DNA of 64,000 bases from 66-474 sp044464225 (GTDB taxonomy: Bacteria; Pseudomonadota; Gammaproteobacteria; Xanthomonadales; Rhodanobacteraceae). The position numbers and the translations under genes were made by a program. The notes under the pieces are model-generated. The model made no database searches, had not been told where the DNA came from, and saw only the letters and a list, made by a program, of their open reading frames with translations. Shown piece by piece: positions 37,681 to 46,893 of this stretch. Position 1 is the stretch's first letter, and every line of letters begins with the position of its first letter. Location: the NCBI GenBank assembly GCA_044464225.1, contig JBIQLN010000004.1, positions 62,001-126,000 on the forward strand. Reading direction: 5' to 3'.

Positions 37681-38124
37681 TCAGGCGCTGGCCAGTCGCT
37701 TGACTGCGGCGTCCAGCGCATAGCGGTAACTGTCGGCCCCGAAACCGGCGACGACGCCAACGGCGAGGTCGGAGAAGTACGACTGGCGGCGGAACGGCTC
37801 GCGCGCGTGCGGGTTCGACAGGTGCACCTCGATGAAGGGAAGTGCGGCGGCGGCCAGCGCGTCGCGCAGCGCCACCGAAGTGTGGGTGAATGCGGCCGGG
37901 TTGATCAGGATGAACGCGGTGGTGTCGTGCCTCGCCGCCTGCACCCGCTCCACCAGTTCGTGTTCGGCGTTGGATTGGTAACTGGCGAGCATGTGGCCGG
38001 CCGCCTCGGCTTGCCGGATCAACGCGGTGTCGAGGTCGGCGAGACTTGTGCGGCCGTACACCTCCGGCTCGCGGTCGCCGAGCAGGTTGAGGTTGGGACC
38101 ATGGAGAACCAGAATCTTCGCCAC
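37681..38124 (-). CDS. aroQ: Type II 3-dehydroquinate dehydratase
   Basis: Dehydrates 3-dehydroquinate in the shikimate pathway; forms dodecamers. The 147-residue sequence has LHGPNLNLLGDREPEVYG, the catalytic tyrosine loop SYQSNAEHELVERV, NPAAFTHTSVALRDAL and EVHLSNPHAREPFRR with the catalytic histidine. The start codon is GTG at 38124 (VAKILVLHGPN), as the upstream open frame is antisense-like sequence. First gene before accB, with 105 bases to the TlpA gene upstream. Confidence 0.96.
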   Translation of the reverse strand: MAKILVLHGPNLNLLGDREPEVYGRTSLADLDTALIRQAEAAGHMLASYQSNAEHELVERVQAARHDTTAFILINPAAFTHTSVALRDALAAAALPFIEVHLSNPHAREPFRRQSYFSDLAVGVVAGFGADSYRYALDAAVKRLASA

Positions 38125-38228
38125 GCTGCGAGCGTAACCTGCGGCCGGACCGGGAGCGGCGAAGTCTGAACTGTCGTTCACCTTTTGTCCAGCGGATCGC
38201 GGGAGATGAACGAAGTTGGCGGCCTGTT

Positions 38229-38795
38229 TCAGGGATCGGTTGCGTTGGCTTGCTTCAACCAGTCCCCCAGCAATGCCTCGTCGACCGGTCCCAGCCTGGT
38301 TGCCAAGATGCGTCCGTCGCGGCCGACGAGCACGCTGTAGGGCAGCAAACCCGCCGTGTCGCCGAATACGGTGGTCGGGACGGGATCGGCGTCGATGCCG
38401 ATCAGGATAGGATAGTCGACCGACGTGCGCTTCATGAAGGCTTCGGCCGAAGGGGGCTGCTCCATGGCGATGCCGACCACTTGCGCGCCGTCCTGTGCAT
38501 GCTCGCGCTGGAAGGCGGCGAGCATCGGCATTTCCTTGAGGCACGGCACGCACCAGCTGGCCCAGAAGTTCAGCACCACCACCTTGCCGTGCCACTTGGC
38601 CAGCGTGGTGGCATGACCCGCCACGTCCGGCAACGCGTAGCCGCTCACCGAATCACCGACCGCGAAGGTCTTCACCCCGGCCGGGGCGGGCGGCTGGTCG
38701 GGCATCCGCTTCGCCCAGCCGTTCTGCAGCCACCAGCCCCCCGCGGCGGCAGCGCAGGCCAGCACCAGGATCAGGATCGTGCGACGGTCCATCAT
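38229..38795 (-). CDS. TlpA-family thioredoxin-like protein
   Basis: A 188-residue membrane-anchored periplasmic thiol-disulfide oxidoreductase. An N-terminal helix (residues 5-24) is followed by a thioredoxin fold with active site WASWCVPC, an AhpC/TSA-like order of elements, and the cis-proline region VPTTVFGDTAGLLPYSVLV. Its start overlaps the dsbD stop by 4 bases, so it is very likely a dedicated partner reduced by DsbD. By analogy it could feed electrons to cytochrome c maturation or another periplasmic thiol protein; the client is unknown. Confidence 0.9.
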   Translation of the reverse strand: MMDRRTILILVLACAAAAGGWWLQNGWAKRMPDQPPAPAGVKTFAVGDSVSGYALPDVAGHATTLAKWHGKVVVLNFWASWCVPCLKEMPMLAAFQREHAQDGAQVVGIAMEQPPSAEAFMKRTSVDYPILIGIDADPVPTTVFGDTAGLLPYSVLVGRDGRILATRLGPVDEALLGDWLKQANATDP

Positions 38796-40618
38796 TGCGC
38801 GGCCGGCTCCATGTCGGCCTGGAGAAGCGCGTTGCGGACCAGCGACGCAGTCAGCACCGTCGGCAGTGCGCGGCCCTTGCCGCCCCCGCGCGGATACACC
38901 ACGTACAGCGGCACGCCGGGTGAATGGAACGATTCCAGGTATGCGCCGATCGCAGGATCGACATCGGTCCAGTCTCCCTTCATGTATACCGCGCCGGTCC
39001 GCGCGAGCAGGTCCTTGAACCCTTGCGTGTTCAATACCGTGTACTCATTGGCCTTGCAGGTGACGCACCAGTCGGCGCCGATGTCCACGAATACCGGCGT
39101 GCCGGCGTCGCGCAATGACTGGAGCCTCGCCGGGCTGAAGGCGATCGCATCCCCGTTCGATGAAGCGGCTTGCGAGGCCGGCGCCACCACCCGCGTGACC
39201 CCGTACAGCGCCATGCCAGCCGCGATCGCCAGCACCAGCGTGAAGGCGTGCCCGAGCGTCCGATCCGGCTGCCGGCGCGCATGCCACCACAATGCGGCCG
39301 CCAGCAGCACCATCGCCACCAGTGCCAGCGCCACGGCGTCCGCGCCACGCTGGTGCGCCAGCACCCAGACCAGCCATACGGCCGACAAGTACATGGGAAA
39401 CGCCAGGATCTGCTTCAGGGTTTCCATCCAGCGGCCCGGTTTCGGCAGCCAGCGCGCCAGCGCGGGCACCAGGCCGATCAGCGTCAGCGGCAGTGCGAGG
39501 CCGACGCCCAGCGCCAGCATGACCAGCAACTCGTGCGCGGCGGGCGCGACGAAGGCATACGCCAGTGCCACGCCCATGAAGGGCGCCGTGCATGGGCTCG
39601 CCACGATCACCGCCAGCACGCCCGTGAAGAAGTGTCCGGCCACTCCACCGCGCCGGGTGAGACCGGTGCCGACATTCCCCAGCCCGGCCCCGAACTGCAC
39701 GACGCCCGACATCGACAATCCCACCGCGAACAGGACGCACGCCAGCACCGCCACGATCACCGGCTGCTGCAACTGGGTCCCCCAGCCGACCGCATGACCC
39801 GCACCGCGCAAGCCGAGAATCACCAGTCCTATGGCCAGGAAGGTCGCAATCACCCCCGCCGCGTAGGCCAGCGCGTGTGCTCGCGCGCGTTGTCGCGATT
39901 CGCCGCCTTCCAGCACGCCCACGGCCTTGATCGCGAGTACCGGCAACACGCACGGCATCAGGTTCAGGATCAGTCCACCGACGAACGCCAGCAGCAGGGC
40001 GAATGCCAGGCCGGTGCCGATCGGACTTGCGGCTTGTGCGGCTGTCGGTGCGCTGGCCGATGCCTGCGGAGTGGTCGCCAGTGACGACGTGATCGGATTG
40101 CGCGCCGCGCCACCGTCGACCGCGTTGTCGCCCCCCGCCGCACCGATCGGGCCACCGCCGGAAGTGGGCAGCGTGAACGTCTCCGAATTCGGCGGGTAGC
40201 AGATCTTGGGCGCCACCTCGTGGCAGCCCTGGTACTCCACCTCCACCTCCAGCGTCCCCGGCATCGCACCCGCCGCGGTGTAGGGCAGCGAAGCATCGAC
40301 CGCGTCGTGGTAAATCTCCACGTCGCCGAGGTAGGGGTCGTGCTCCTTGATGCCGGGCGGCGTCTGCAACGCGCCGGCGGTGACGCCCGGCGTCAGGATC
40401 TTGGCGTGGATGCGTCCGCGATAGAGGTAGTAGTGCGGCGCGATGTCGAAATGCAGCGCAATCGTGCCCGGCTTCGCGATGACGGGCTTCAGCGCGAACG
40501 CCTCCGTCACCGGCAGCAGGCCCTCGCCGGGGCTGGTGGCCTGGGCACACGCGCCCGCGGCGACGAACAACGCCGCCGCGAAACCCATCAGGCGTATGAA
40601 AAGCTGTCGGGAGAGCAT
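38792..40618 (-). CDS. dsbD: Thiol:disulfide interchange protein DsbD
   Basis: Transfers electrons from cytoplasmic thioredoxin across the inner membrane to periplasmic proteins. The 608-residue protein has a signal peptide (1-25), the alpha domain with its cysteine pair in YQGCHEVAPKICYPP, an eight-helix beta domain with its cysteines in LMPCVLPVLA and IVASPCTAPFMG, and the C-terminal thioredoxin domain with GADWCVTCK. All six redox cysteines are visible. It follows cutA by 85 bases and overlaps the TlpA-type gene. Confidence 0.95.
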   Translation of the reverse strand: MLSRQLFIRLMGFAAALFVAAGACAQATSPGEGLLPVTEAFALKPVIAKPGTIALHFDIAPHYYLYRGRIHAKILTPGVTAGALQTPPGIKEHDPYLGDVEIYHDAVDASLPYTAAGAMPGTLEVEVEYQGCHEVAPKICYPPNSETFTLPTSGGGPIGAAGGDNAVDGGAARNPITSSLATTPQASASAPTAAQAASPIGTGLAFALLLAFVGGLILNLMPCVLPVLAIKAVGVLEGGESRQRARAHALAYAAGVIATFLAIGLVILGLRGAGHAVGWGTQLQQPVIVAVLACVLFAVGLSMSGVVQFGAGLGNVGTGLTRRGGVAGHFFTGVLAVIVASPCTAPFMGVALAYAFVAPAAHELLVMLALGVGLALPLTLIGLVPALARWLPKPGRWMETLKQILAFPMYLSAVWLVWVLAHQRGADAVALALVAMVLLAAALWWHARRQPDRTLGHAFTLVLAIAAGMALYGVTRVVAPASQAASSNGDAIAFSPARLQSLRDAGTPVFVDIGADWCVTCKANEYTVLNTQGFKDLLARTGAVYMKGDWTDVDPAIGAYLESFHSPGVPLYVVYPRGGGKGRALPTVLTASLVRNALLQADMEPAAQ

Positions 40619-40703
40619 CGGGATGACCAAAAAACAGGGGCGGAGCCATATGGACCGGCCCACGCCAGGTTTCATTGTCGCAGGCCCCCGCCCGCGCTGC
40701 CAC

Positions 40704-41021
40704 TCACCGGATTGCGGTTTCGCCCGCGAGCCAGTCGAGGTAGGCCGGCAATCCATCGGCAACTTCGAGCGCGATCAGCTCCGGCACCTCGTAGGGATGC
40801 AGTTCCGCCAGCCGGTCGCGGAGGGCGTCGAAGCGTTCGCGGGTGGTCTTGATCAGCAGCAAGACTTCCGCGTCCTCGTGGATTTCCCCCTGCCAGCGGT
40901 AGGTGGAATTCACGCCCGGCAGCCGGTTCACGCAGGCCGCCAGCCGTTCCTCGACCAGCGCACGGGCGATCCGGGCTGCGACGTCCGCATTGGGGCAGGT
41001 GGAAAGGCAGAGCAAGGGCAT
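40704..41021 (-). CDS. cutA: Divalent cation tolerance protein CutA
   Basis: A trimeric PII-like protein of 105 residues linked to copper tolerance in E. coli, though its direct role is unclear. Family markers are CLSTCPNADVAARIARALVEERLAACVN and STYRWQGEIHEDAEVLLLIKTT, then ELHPYEVPELIALEV. The ATG at 41021 gives the usual length. It heads the cutA-dsbD-tlpA block, divergent from groESL, the same neighbourhood as dipZ-cutA in many gammaproteobacteria. Confidence 0.95.
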   Translation of the reverse strand: MPLLCLSTCPNADVAARIARALVEERLAACVNRLPGVNSTYRWQGEIHEDAEVLLLIKTTRERFDALRDRLAELHPYEVPELIALEVADGLPAYLDWLAGETAIR

Positions 41022-41159
41022 GGTGGTGGTCGAGCCTGATGCGGGAATTGTCGGGGGTCGGAGCGCAAAGCGGTAGGGCGGGACCCTCGCAGGGCGGCGT
41101 ATCGCGCCTGTGAACCCGGGCACGGTGGGGTCCGCGACGACCCTCCCGCCATGCAGAGG

Positions 41160-41188
41160 CTTGAAACGGCACGTTCCGGACCTACAAT
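41160..41188 (+). promoter_or_regulatory. groESL promoter (sigma-32-like overlapping sigma-70-like)
   Basis: CTTGAAA (41160-41166) with a 14-base spacer and CCTACAAT (41181-41188) resembles a sigma-32 promoter. The same bases read as TTGAAA-16-TACAAT fit sigma-70. Both end at the CIRCE element. Confidence 0.7.
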
Positions 41189-41214
41189 TAGCACTCGCCG
41201 TTGTTGAGTGCTAA
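41188..41214. promoter_or_regulatory. CIRCE operator (HrcA binding site)
   Basis: TTAGCACTC-N9-GAGTGCTAA is an exact match to the CIRCE consensus, 40 bases before groES. HrcA would repress groESL here. The hrcA gene itself is not in this window. Confidence 0.96.
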
Positions 41215-41254
41215 CAACGCAATCCCCTTCATCCCCAACGCAGCTGGAGTCGTT

Positions 41255-41545
41255 ATGAAGCTTCGTCCGTTGCACGACCGCGTCATCATCAAGCGCCTGG
41301 AAGCGGAAACCAAGTCCGCCGGCGGCATCGTCATCCCCGACACCGCGACCGAAAAGCCGATCAAGGGCGAAGTGGTCGCCGTGGGCACCGGCAAGATCCA
41401 GGAGGACGGCAAGGTCCGCCCGATGGCGGTCAAGGCCGGCGACAAGGTGCTGTTCGGCAAGTATTCCGGCACCGAGGTCAAGGTCGATGGCGAGGAACTG
41501 CTCGTCATGCGCGAAGAAGACCTGATGGCGATCATCGAAGGCTGA
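41255..41545 (+). CDS. groES: Co-chaperonin GroES
   Basis: Heptameric lid of the GroEL chaperonin, 96 residues as expected. Sequence MKLRPLHDRVIIKRLEAETK, the mobile loop ETKSAGGIVIPDTA, and the C-terminal VKVDGEELLVMREEDLMAI are all typical. The ATG at 41255 follows the CIRCE element; a GGAG lies seven bases upstream. The groES-groEL gap is 122 bases, long for this operon, because it contains a palindromic repeat. Confidence 0.98.
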   Translation: MKLRPLHDRVIIKRLEAETKSAGGIVIPDTATEKPIKGEVVAVGTGKIQEDGKVRPMAVKAGDKVLFGKYSGTEVKVDGEELLVMREEDLMAIIEG

Positions 41546-41566
41546 TCGATCCCTCCGAATCCCAGC

Positions 41567-41637
41567 CGTCATTCCGGCGCGCGCCGGAATCCAGCTTCTT
41601 CGCAGCACCTGGATGCCGGTCGTCGCCGGCATGACGA
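41567..41637. repeat. Palindromic repeat between groES and groEL
   Basis: Ends CGTCATTCCGG and CCGGCATGACG are inverted. Inside are CCGGCGCGCGCCGG, and CCAG...CTGG. It belongs to the GTCATTCCGG...CCGGAATGAC family found at 46793, 57701, 59936 and 61300. In the groESL mRNA it would fold into a long hairpin. Confidence 0.75.
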
Positions 41638-41667
41638 TCCAAAGCAAAGTCTTACAGGAACAAACCC

Positions 41668-43320
<1,653 letters not shown>

Positions 43321-43324
43321 TGTC

Positions 43325-43383
43325 CCGGATGCAAAATCGTCCCTGATTTTGCATCCGGATACGGCGGCGCGTCCTGCGCCGCC
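43325..43383 (+). repeat. Two long hairpins directly after groEL
   Basis: CCGGATGCAAAATC (43325-43338) and GATTTTGCATCCGG (43345-43358) form a perfect 14-bp stem with a 6-base loop. GGCGGCGC-GTCCT-GCGCCGCC (43363-43383) is a second. Together with the terminator they may protect the 3' end of the groESL mRNA. Confidence 0.8.
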
Positions 43384-43409
43384 GCAGAAGCAAAGTCCAA
43401 AAACAAAAG

Positions 43410-43439
43410 GCCCCGCGAGCGATCGCGGGGCTTTTTTTT
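43410..43439 (+). terminator. groESL Rho-independent terminator
   Basis: GCCCCGCG-AGCGAT-CGCGGGGC followed by eight T residues. Confidence 0.95.
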
Positions 43440-43466
43440 GCGCATGGCGCCACGACCAATGGCCCA

Positions 43467-43494
43467 TTGCCCGGCGCATCGCCTTGGCTACACT
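43467..43494 (+). promoter_or_regulatory. Promoter of the S41 protease gene
   Basis: TTGCCC, 16-base spacer, TACACT, about 30 bases before the ATG at 43524 and after the groESL terminator. Assigned by eye. Confidence 0.45.
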
Positions 43495-43523
43495 CGCCCG
43501 GATCATCCTGCAGGGGGAATCCT

Positions 43524-46500
43524 ATGCGCGCGATCCATCTTGCCGCCGTGGCGCTGCTCGCGGCGCTGGCGTTTCCGTTGCAGGCGGCAGTCGATGCCGC
43601 GCCCGCGCCGAAACCCAGCTTCGCGCAGCCGGCGATTTCGCCGGACGGCAGCCGAATCGCGTTCGTCTCGGGCGGTGCGATCTGGGAAGTGCCGGCGACG
43701 GGCGGCGCGGCGCACCTGCTGGTGGCGGACAAGGGCGCGGATTCACGGCCCATGTTCTCGCCGAAGGGCGACAAGCTCGCGTTCGTGTCCGATGCAACCG
43801 GCGACGGCGACATCTACGTGCTGGACATCGCCACAGGCAAGCTGTCGCGGGTGACCCATGCCGACGGCCGCGATGGTTTGAGCGGCTGGTCGCGTGACGG
43901 CAACTGGATCTACTTCGATTCCGGACGCGACAACGTGGGTGGCTTCAACGGCGTGTACCGGGTTCGTGCAGCGGGCGGCACGCCGATGCCGGTGTCGCTC
44001 GAGGCCTATCGCAACGAGGAACAGGGTGTGCCTTCGCCGGACGACTCGACCATCGCGCTGGTCGGTGGCGGCATGGGTGCGTTCCAGTGGTGGCGGCACG
44101 GCAGCGCGCACATCGATCACGGCGCGATCTGGCTGCTCACGAACGACGGCTCGCACGCGTACTCGCGCCTGACGCCCGACGATGCACGTGCCGACTGGCC
44201 GATGTGGGCGCCGGACGGGCAATCGCTCTTCTACATGGGCGACCGCAGCGGCACCGAAAACATCTGGCACGTGCAGCGCAACGGCAGCGAAGCCGCGCTG
44301 ACGCATTTCACCGAAGGCCGCGTGCTGTGGCCGACGATCTCGGGCGACGGCAGGACGATCGCGTTCGAGCGCGACTTCGGCATCTGGACCGTCGATACCG
44401 CGTCCGGAAAGGCGCAGCCGGTGTCGATCACGCTGGCCGGCGCGGTCGCGGGGCCGGAGGACCGGCACAAGACCATGCGCGATGGCTTCAGGAACCTCGC
44501 GCTGTCGCCGGACGGCAAGAAGGTGGCATTCGTGGCGCACGGTGCGGTGTTCGCCGCCGACGCAGACAAGGGCGGTGACGCGGTGTGCGTCACGCGTGCG
44601 CCGGGCGATGCCTACGACATCGCGTGGGCACCCGACAGTCGCCGCATCGTGTACGGCGCGTTCCGCGACGGCGGCGAGCATTTGTACCTGTACGATTTCG
44701 ATGCCGGCAAGGAAACGCAGCTCACGAGCGGCGACGGCGAAGAGACCTCGCCGGTGTTCTCGCCGGACGGCAAGACATTGGCGTTCCTGCGTGACGGGCG
44801 CCAACTCGCGCTGATGGATGTGTCGAGCCGCCATGTGCGCACGCTCGTGAATGCGCACCTCGACTTGCGCCGCCCGCTCACTTCCGATCGCCCGCTGGCG
44901 TGGTCGCACGACGGTCGCTGGATCGCGGTGCTGGAATGGGGTCCACGCATGTTCCGCAACGCGGTGGCGGTGGACGTCGACAGCGGCAAGACGATCGCGT
45001 TGAGCAGCCTCGCCAACACGTTTTCGGACGATGTCGCCTTCAGCCCCGACGGCAAGACCTTCCTGTTCGTCACGGGCCAGCGCACCGAACAGGGCCAGAT
45101 CGCGAGCGTGGACCTGGTGGCGCAGACGCCGAAGTTTCGCGAAGACCAGTTCCGCGACCTGTTCCGCCAGACCACGCCCGAGCCGTCGCACGAAGACGAA
45201 TCCAGCGGGAAAAAGAATGCGGTGGACAACAAGGCTTCGAAAGGCAAGGCGCCGAAGAAACCGAAGAGCGTGGAAATCGATGCCGACGGCATTCGCCAGC
45301 GCCTCACGTTGCTGCCGACGGGCCTCGATGCGCAATCGATCGTGCTCAGCCCCGACGGCAAGACACTGGTGATCACCGCGCGCGTCGCCGGCCGCACCAA
45401 TCTCTACGCATGGTCGCTGGATCCGCTTTCCGACGAACCGCCGGTCGCGCGCCAGTTGACCTCGACCCGCGGCGACAAGGCCGACGCGCAGTTCAGTCCC
45501 GACGGCAAGAAGGTGTATTACCTCGACGACGGCAAGTTGTTCGCGGTGCCGCTGGAAGAGGGCGGCAAAGCGAAGTCGATCGCGTTGAACGCGGAGGTCG
45601 ACATCGATTTCGCGCAGGACAGGATGACCGCCTTCGACCAGGCATGGACGTGGCTGCGCGACAACTTCCACGATCCGCGCATGAACGGCGTGGACTGGAA
45701 CGCGATGCGCGTGAAGTACGCGCCGCTGATCGCGGGCGCGCCCGTGCCGGCCAGCGTGAACTGGCTGATGAACCTGCTGGTCGGCGAGTTGAACGCCTCG
45801 CACTCGGGCGTGCGCGCGAACGGGCATTCGCAACCGGTCACCGGTCGGCTGGGTCTCGTGTTCGACACCGCCGCGTACGAACGCGACGGGACATTGCGCG
45901 TGGCGCAAGTGGTGCCGCTGTCGCCCGCCGCGATTGCCGGCATCGAGGTGGGCGACACGCTGCAGGCGGTCGATGGCCACGCGATCGGCGCGGATGACGA
46001 CCTCCATGCGCTGCTGGCCGATCGCATCGGCAAGAAGACCACGTTGCGCGTGGCGCACAAGGGCGGCAGCCGCAACGTCGAAGTGAAGCCGATCGACTCG
46101 CACACCTTGGGCGTGCTTGCCTACGACGCGTGGGTGGCGCGCAATCGGGCGTACGTCGCGAAGGTCAGCGGCGGCAGGCTCGGCTACGTGCACCTGGCCG
46201 ACATGTCCGAAGCGTCGCTGCGCCGCCTCTACCGGGACCTCGACGCGCAGAACATGACGCGCGCGGGCGTGGTGATCGACGTGCGCAACAACTTCGGCGG
46301 TTTCGTCAATGCCTATGCGCTCGACGTGCTGGCGCGCAAGCCGTATCTCAACATGACCTTCCGCGGTTTCGAGGACGCGCAACCCGCGCGCAGCATCCTG
46401 GGCCAGCGTGCGCTGGAGCGGCCGACGGTGCTGGTCACCAACCGCGTCACGCTGTCCGACGGCGAGGATTTCAGCGAAGGCTATCGCGAACTCGGCCTCG

Positions 46501-46754
46501 GCAAGGTGGTCGGCGAACCGACCGCCGGCTGGATCATCTACACCAGCAACGAAAAGCTGATCGACGGTTCGACGGTGCGCTTGCCGTTCATCACCATCAC
46601 CACCGAAAACGGCCAGCCGATGGAGATGCATCCGCGTCCGGTCGACGTATCGGTCGCGCGCCCGCTGGGCGAGGCCTACCAGGGCAAGGACAGCGACCTG
46701 GATGCGGCGGTCGGCACGCTGTTGCGGCAACTGGGTGATCAGGAGAAACGCTGA
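43524..46754 (+). CDS. Secreted tricorn-like S41 protease with beta-propeller
   Basis: A 1076-residue exported protein. A signal peptide (1-22) is followed by a long beta-propeller region (about 25-690) with many WD40/TolB-like repeats of the form FSPDGKxLAFxxD, an S41 helical/core part (about 700-800), a PDZ domain (about 800-875, GRLGLVFDTA to RNVEVKPI), and the tail-specific protease fold with GVVIDVRNNFGGFVNAYALDVL and the nucleophile serine in TNRVTLSDGEDF. This order matches the tricorn protease family, usually a cytosolic peptide-degrading machine in archaea but exported in many proteobacteria. The Lys-rich linker at about 555-590 (SGKKNAVDNKASKGKAPKKP) separates the two propeller parts. 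Gene is monocistronic. Confidence 0.9.
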   Translation: MRAIHLAAVALLAALAFPLQAAVDAAPAPKPSFAQPAISPDGSRIAFVSGGAIWEVPATGGAAHLLVADKGADSRPMFSPKGDKLAFVSDATGDGDIYVLDIATGKLSRVTHADGRDGLSGWSRDGNWIYFDSGRDNVGGFNGVYRVRAAGGTPMPVSLEAYRNEEQGVPSPDDSTIALVGGGMGAFQWWRHGSAHIDHGAIWLLTNDGSHAYSRLTPDDARADWPMWAPDGQSLFYMGDRSGTENIWHVQRNGSEAALTHFTEGRVLWPTISGDGRTIAFERDFGIWTVDTASGKAQPVSITLAGAVAGPEDRHKTMRDGFRNLALSPDGKKVAFVAHGAVFAADADKGGDAVCVTRAPGDAYDIAWAPDSRRIVYGAFRDGGEHLYLYDFDAGKETQLTSGDGEETSPVFSPDGKTLAFLRDGRQLALMDVSSRHVRTLVNAHLDLRRPLTSDRPLAWSHDGRWIAVLEWGPRMFRNAVAVDVDSGKTIALSSLANTFSDDVAFSPDGKTFLFVTGQRTEQGQIASVDLVAQTPKFREDQFRDLFRQTTPEPSHEDESSGKKNAVDNKASKGKAPKKPKSVEIDADGIRQRLTLLPTGLDAQSIVLSPDGKTLVITARVAGRTNLYAWSLDPLSDEPPVARQLTSTRGDKADAQFSPDGKKVYYLDDGKLFAVPLEEGGKAKSIALNAEVDIDFAQDRMTAFDQAWTWLRDNFHDPRMNGVDWNAMRVKYAPLIAGAPVPASVNWLMNLLVGELNASHSGVRANGHSQPVTGRLGLVFDTAAYERDGTLRVAQVVPLSPAAIAGIEVGDTLQAVDGHAIGADDDLHALLADRIGKKTTLRVAHKGGSRNVEVKPIDSHTLGVLAYDAWVARNRAYVAKVSGGRLGYVHLADMSEASLRRLYRDLDAQNMTRAGVVIDVRNNFGGFVNAYALDVLARKPYLNMTFRGFEDAQPARSILGQRALERPTVLVTNRVTLSDGEDFSEGYRELGLGKVVGEPTAGWIIYTSNEKLIDGSTVRLPFITITTENGQPMEMHPRPVDVSVARPLGEAYQGKDSDLDAAVGTLLRQLGDQEKR

Positions 46755-46792
46755 CGAGTCTTGTCATGATCTGCTGATCGACCGAGACAACC

Positions 46793-46840
46793 GATTCCGG
46801 GTTCCGCCGCGATGGAGCCGCGGCGGCCCCGGAATGACGC
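46793..46840. repeat. Degenerate GTCATTCCGG-family repeat
   Basis: ATTCCGGG..CCGCCGCG and CGCGGCGG..CCCGGAATGAC make an imperfect palindrome between the convergent S41 protease and LtaS-like genes. It may act as a bidirectional hairpin. Confidence 0.55.
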
Positions 46841-46893
46841 GCAACCCGGCATGCCGCGGCGGATCGCATCCGATGCGCCCGACCCGGGTCCGA

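Noticed and set aside
43743..46730. Minus-strand open frame of 995 codons
   Set aside because: Complete antisense of the S41 protease gene, with His/Arg-rich shadow composition and no domain.
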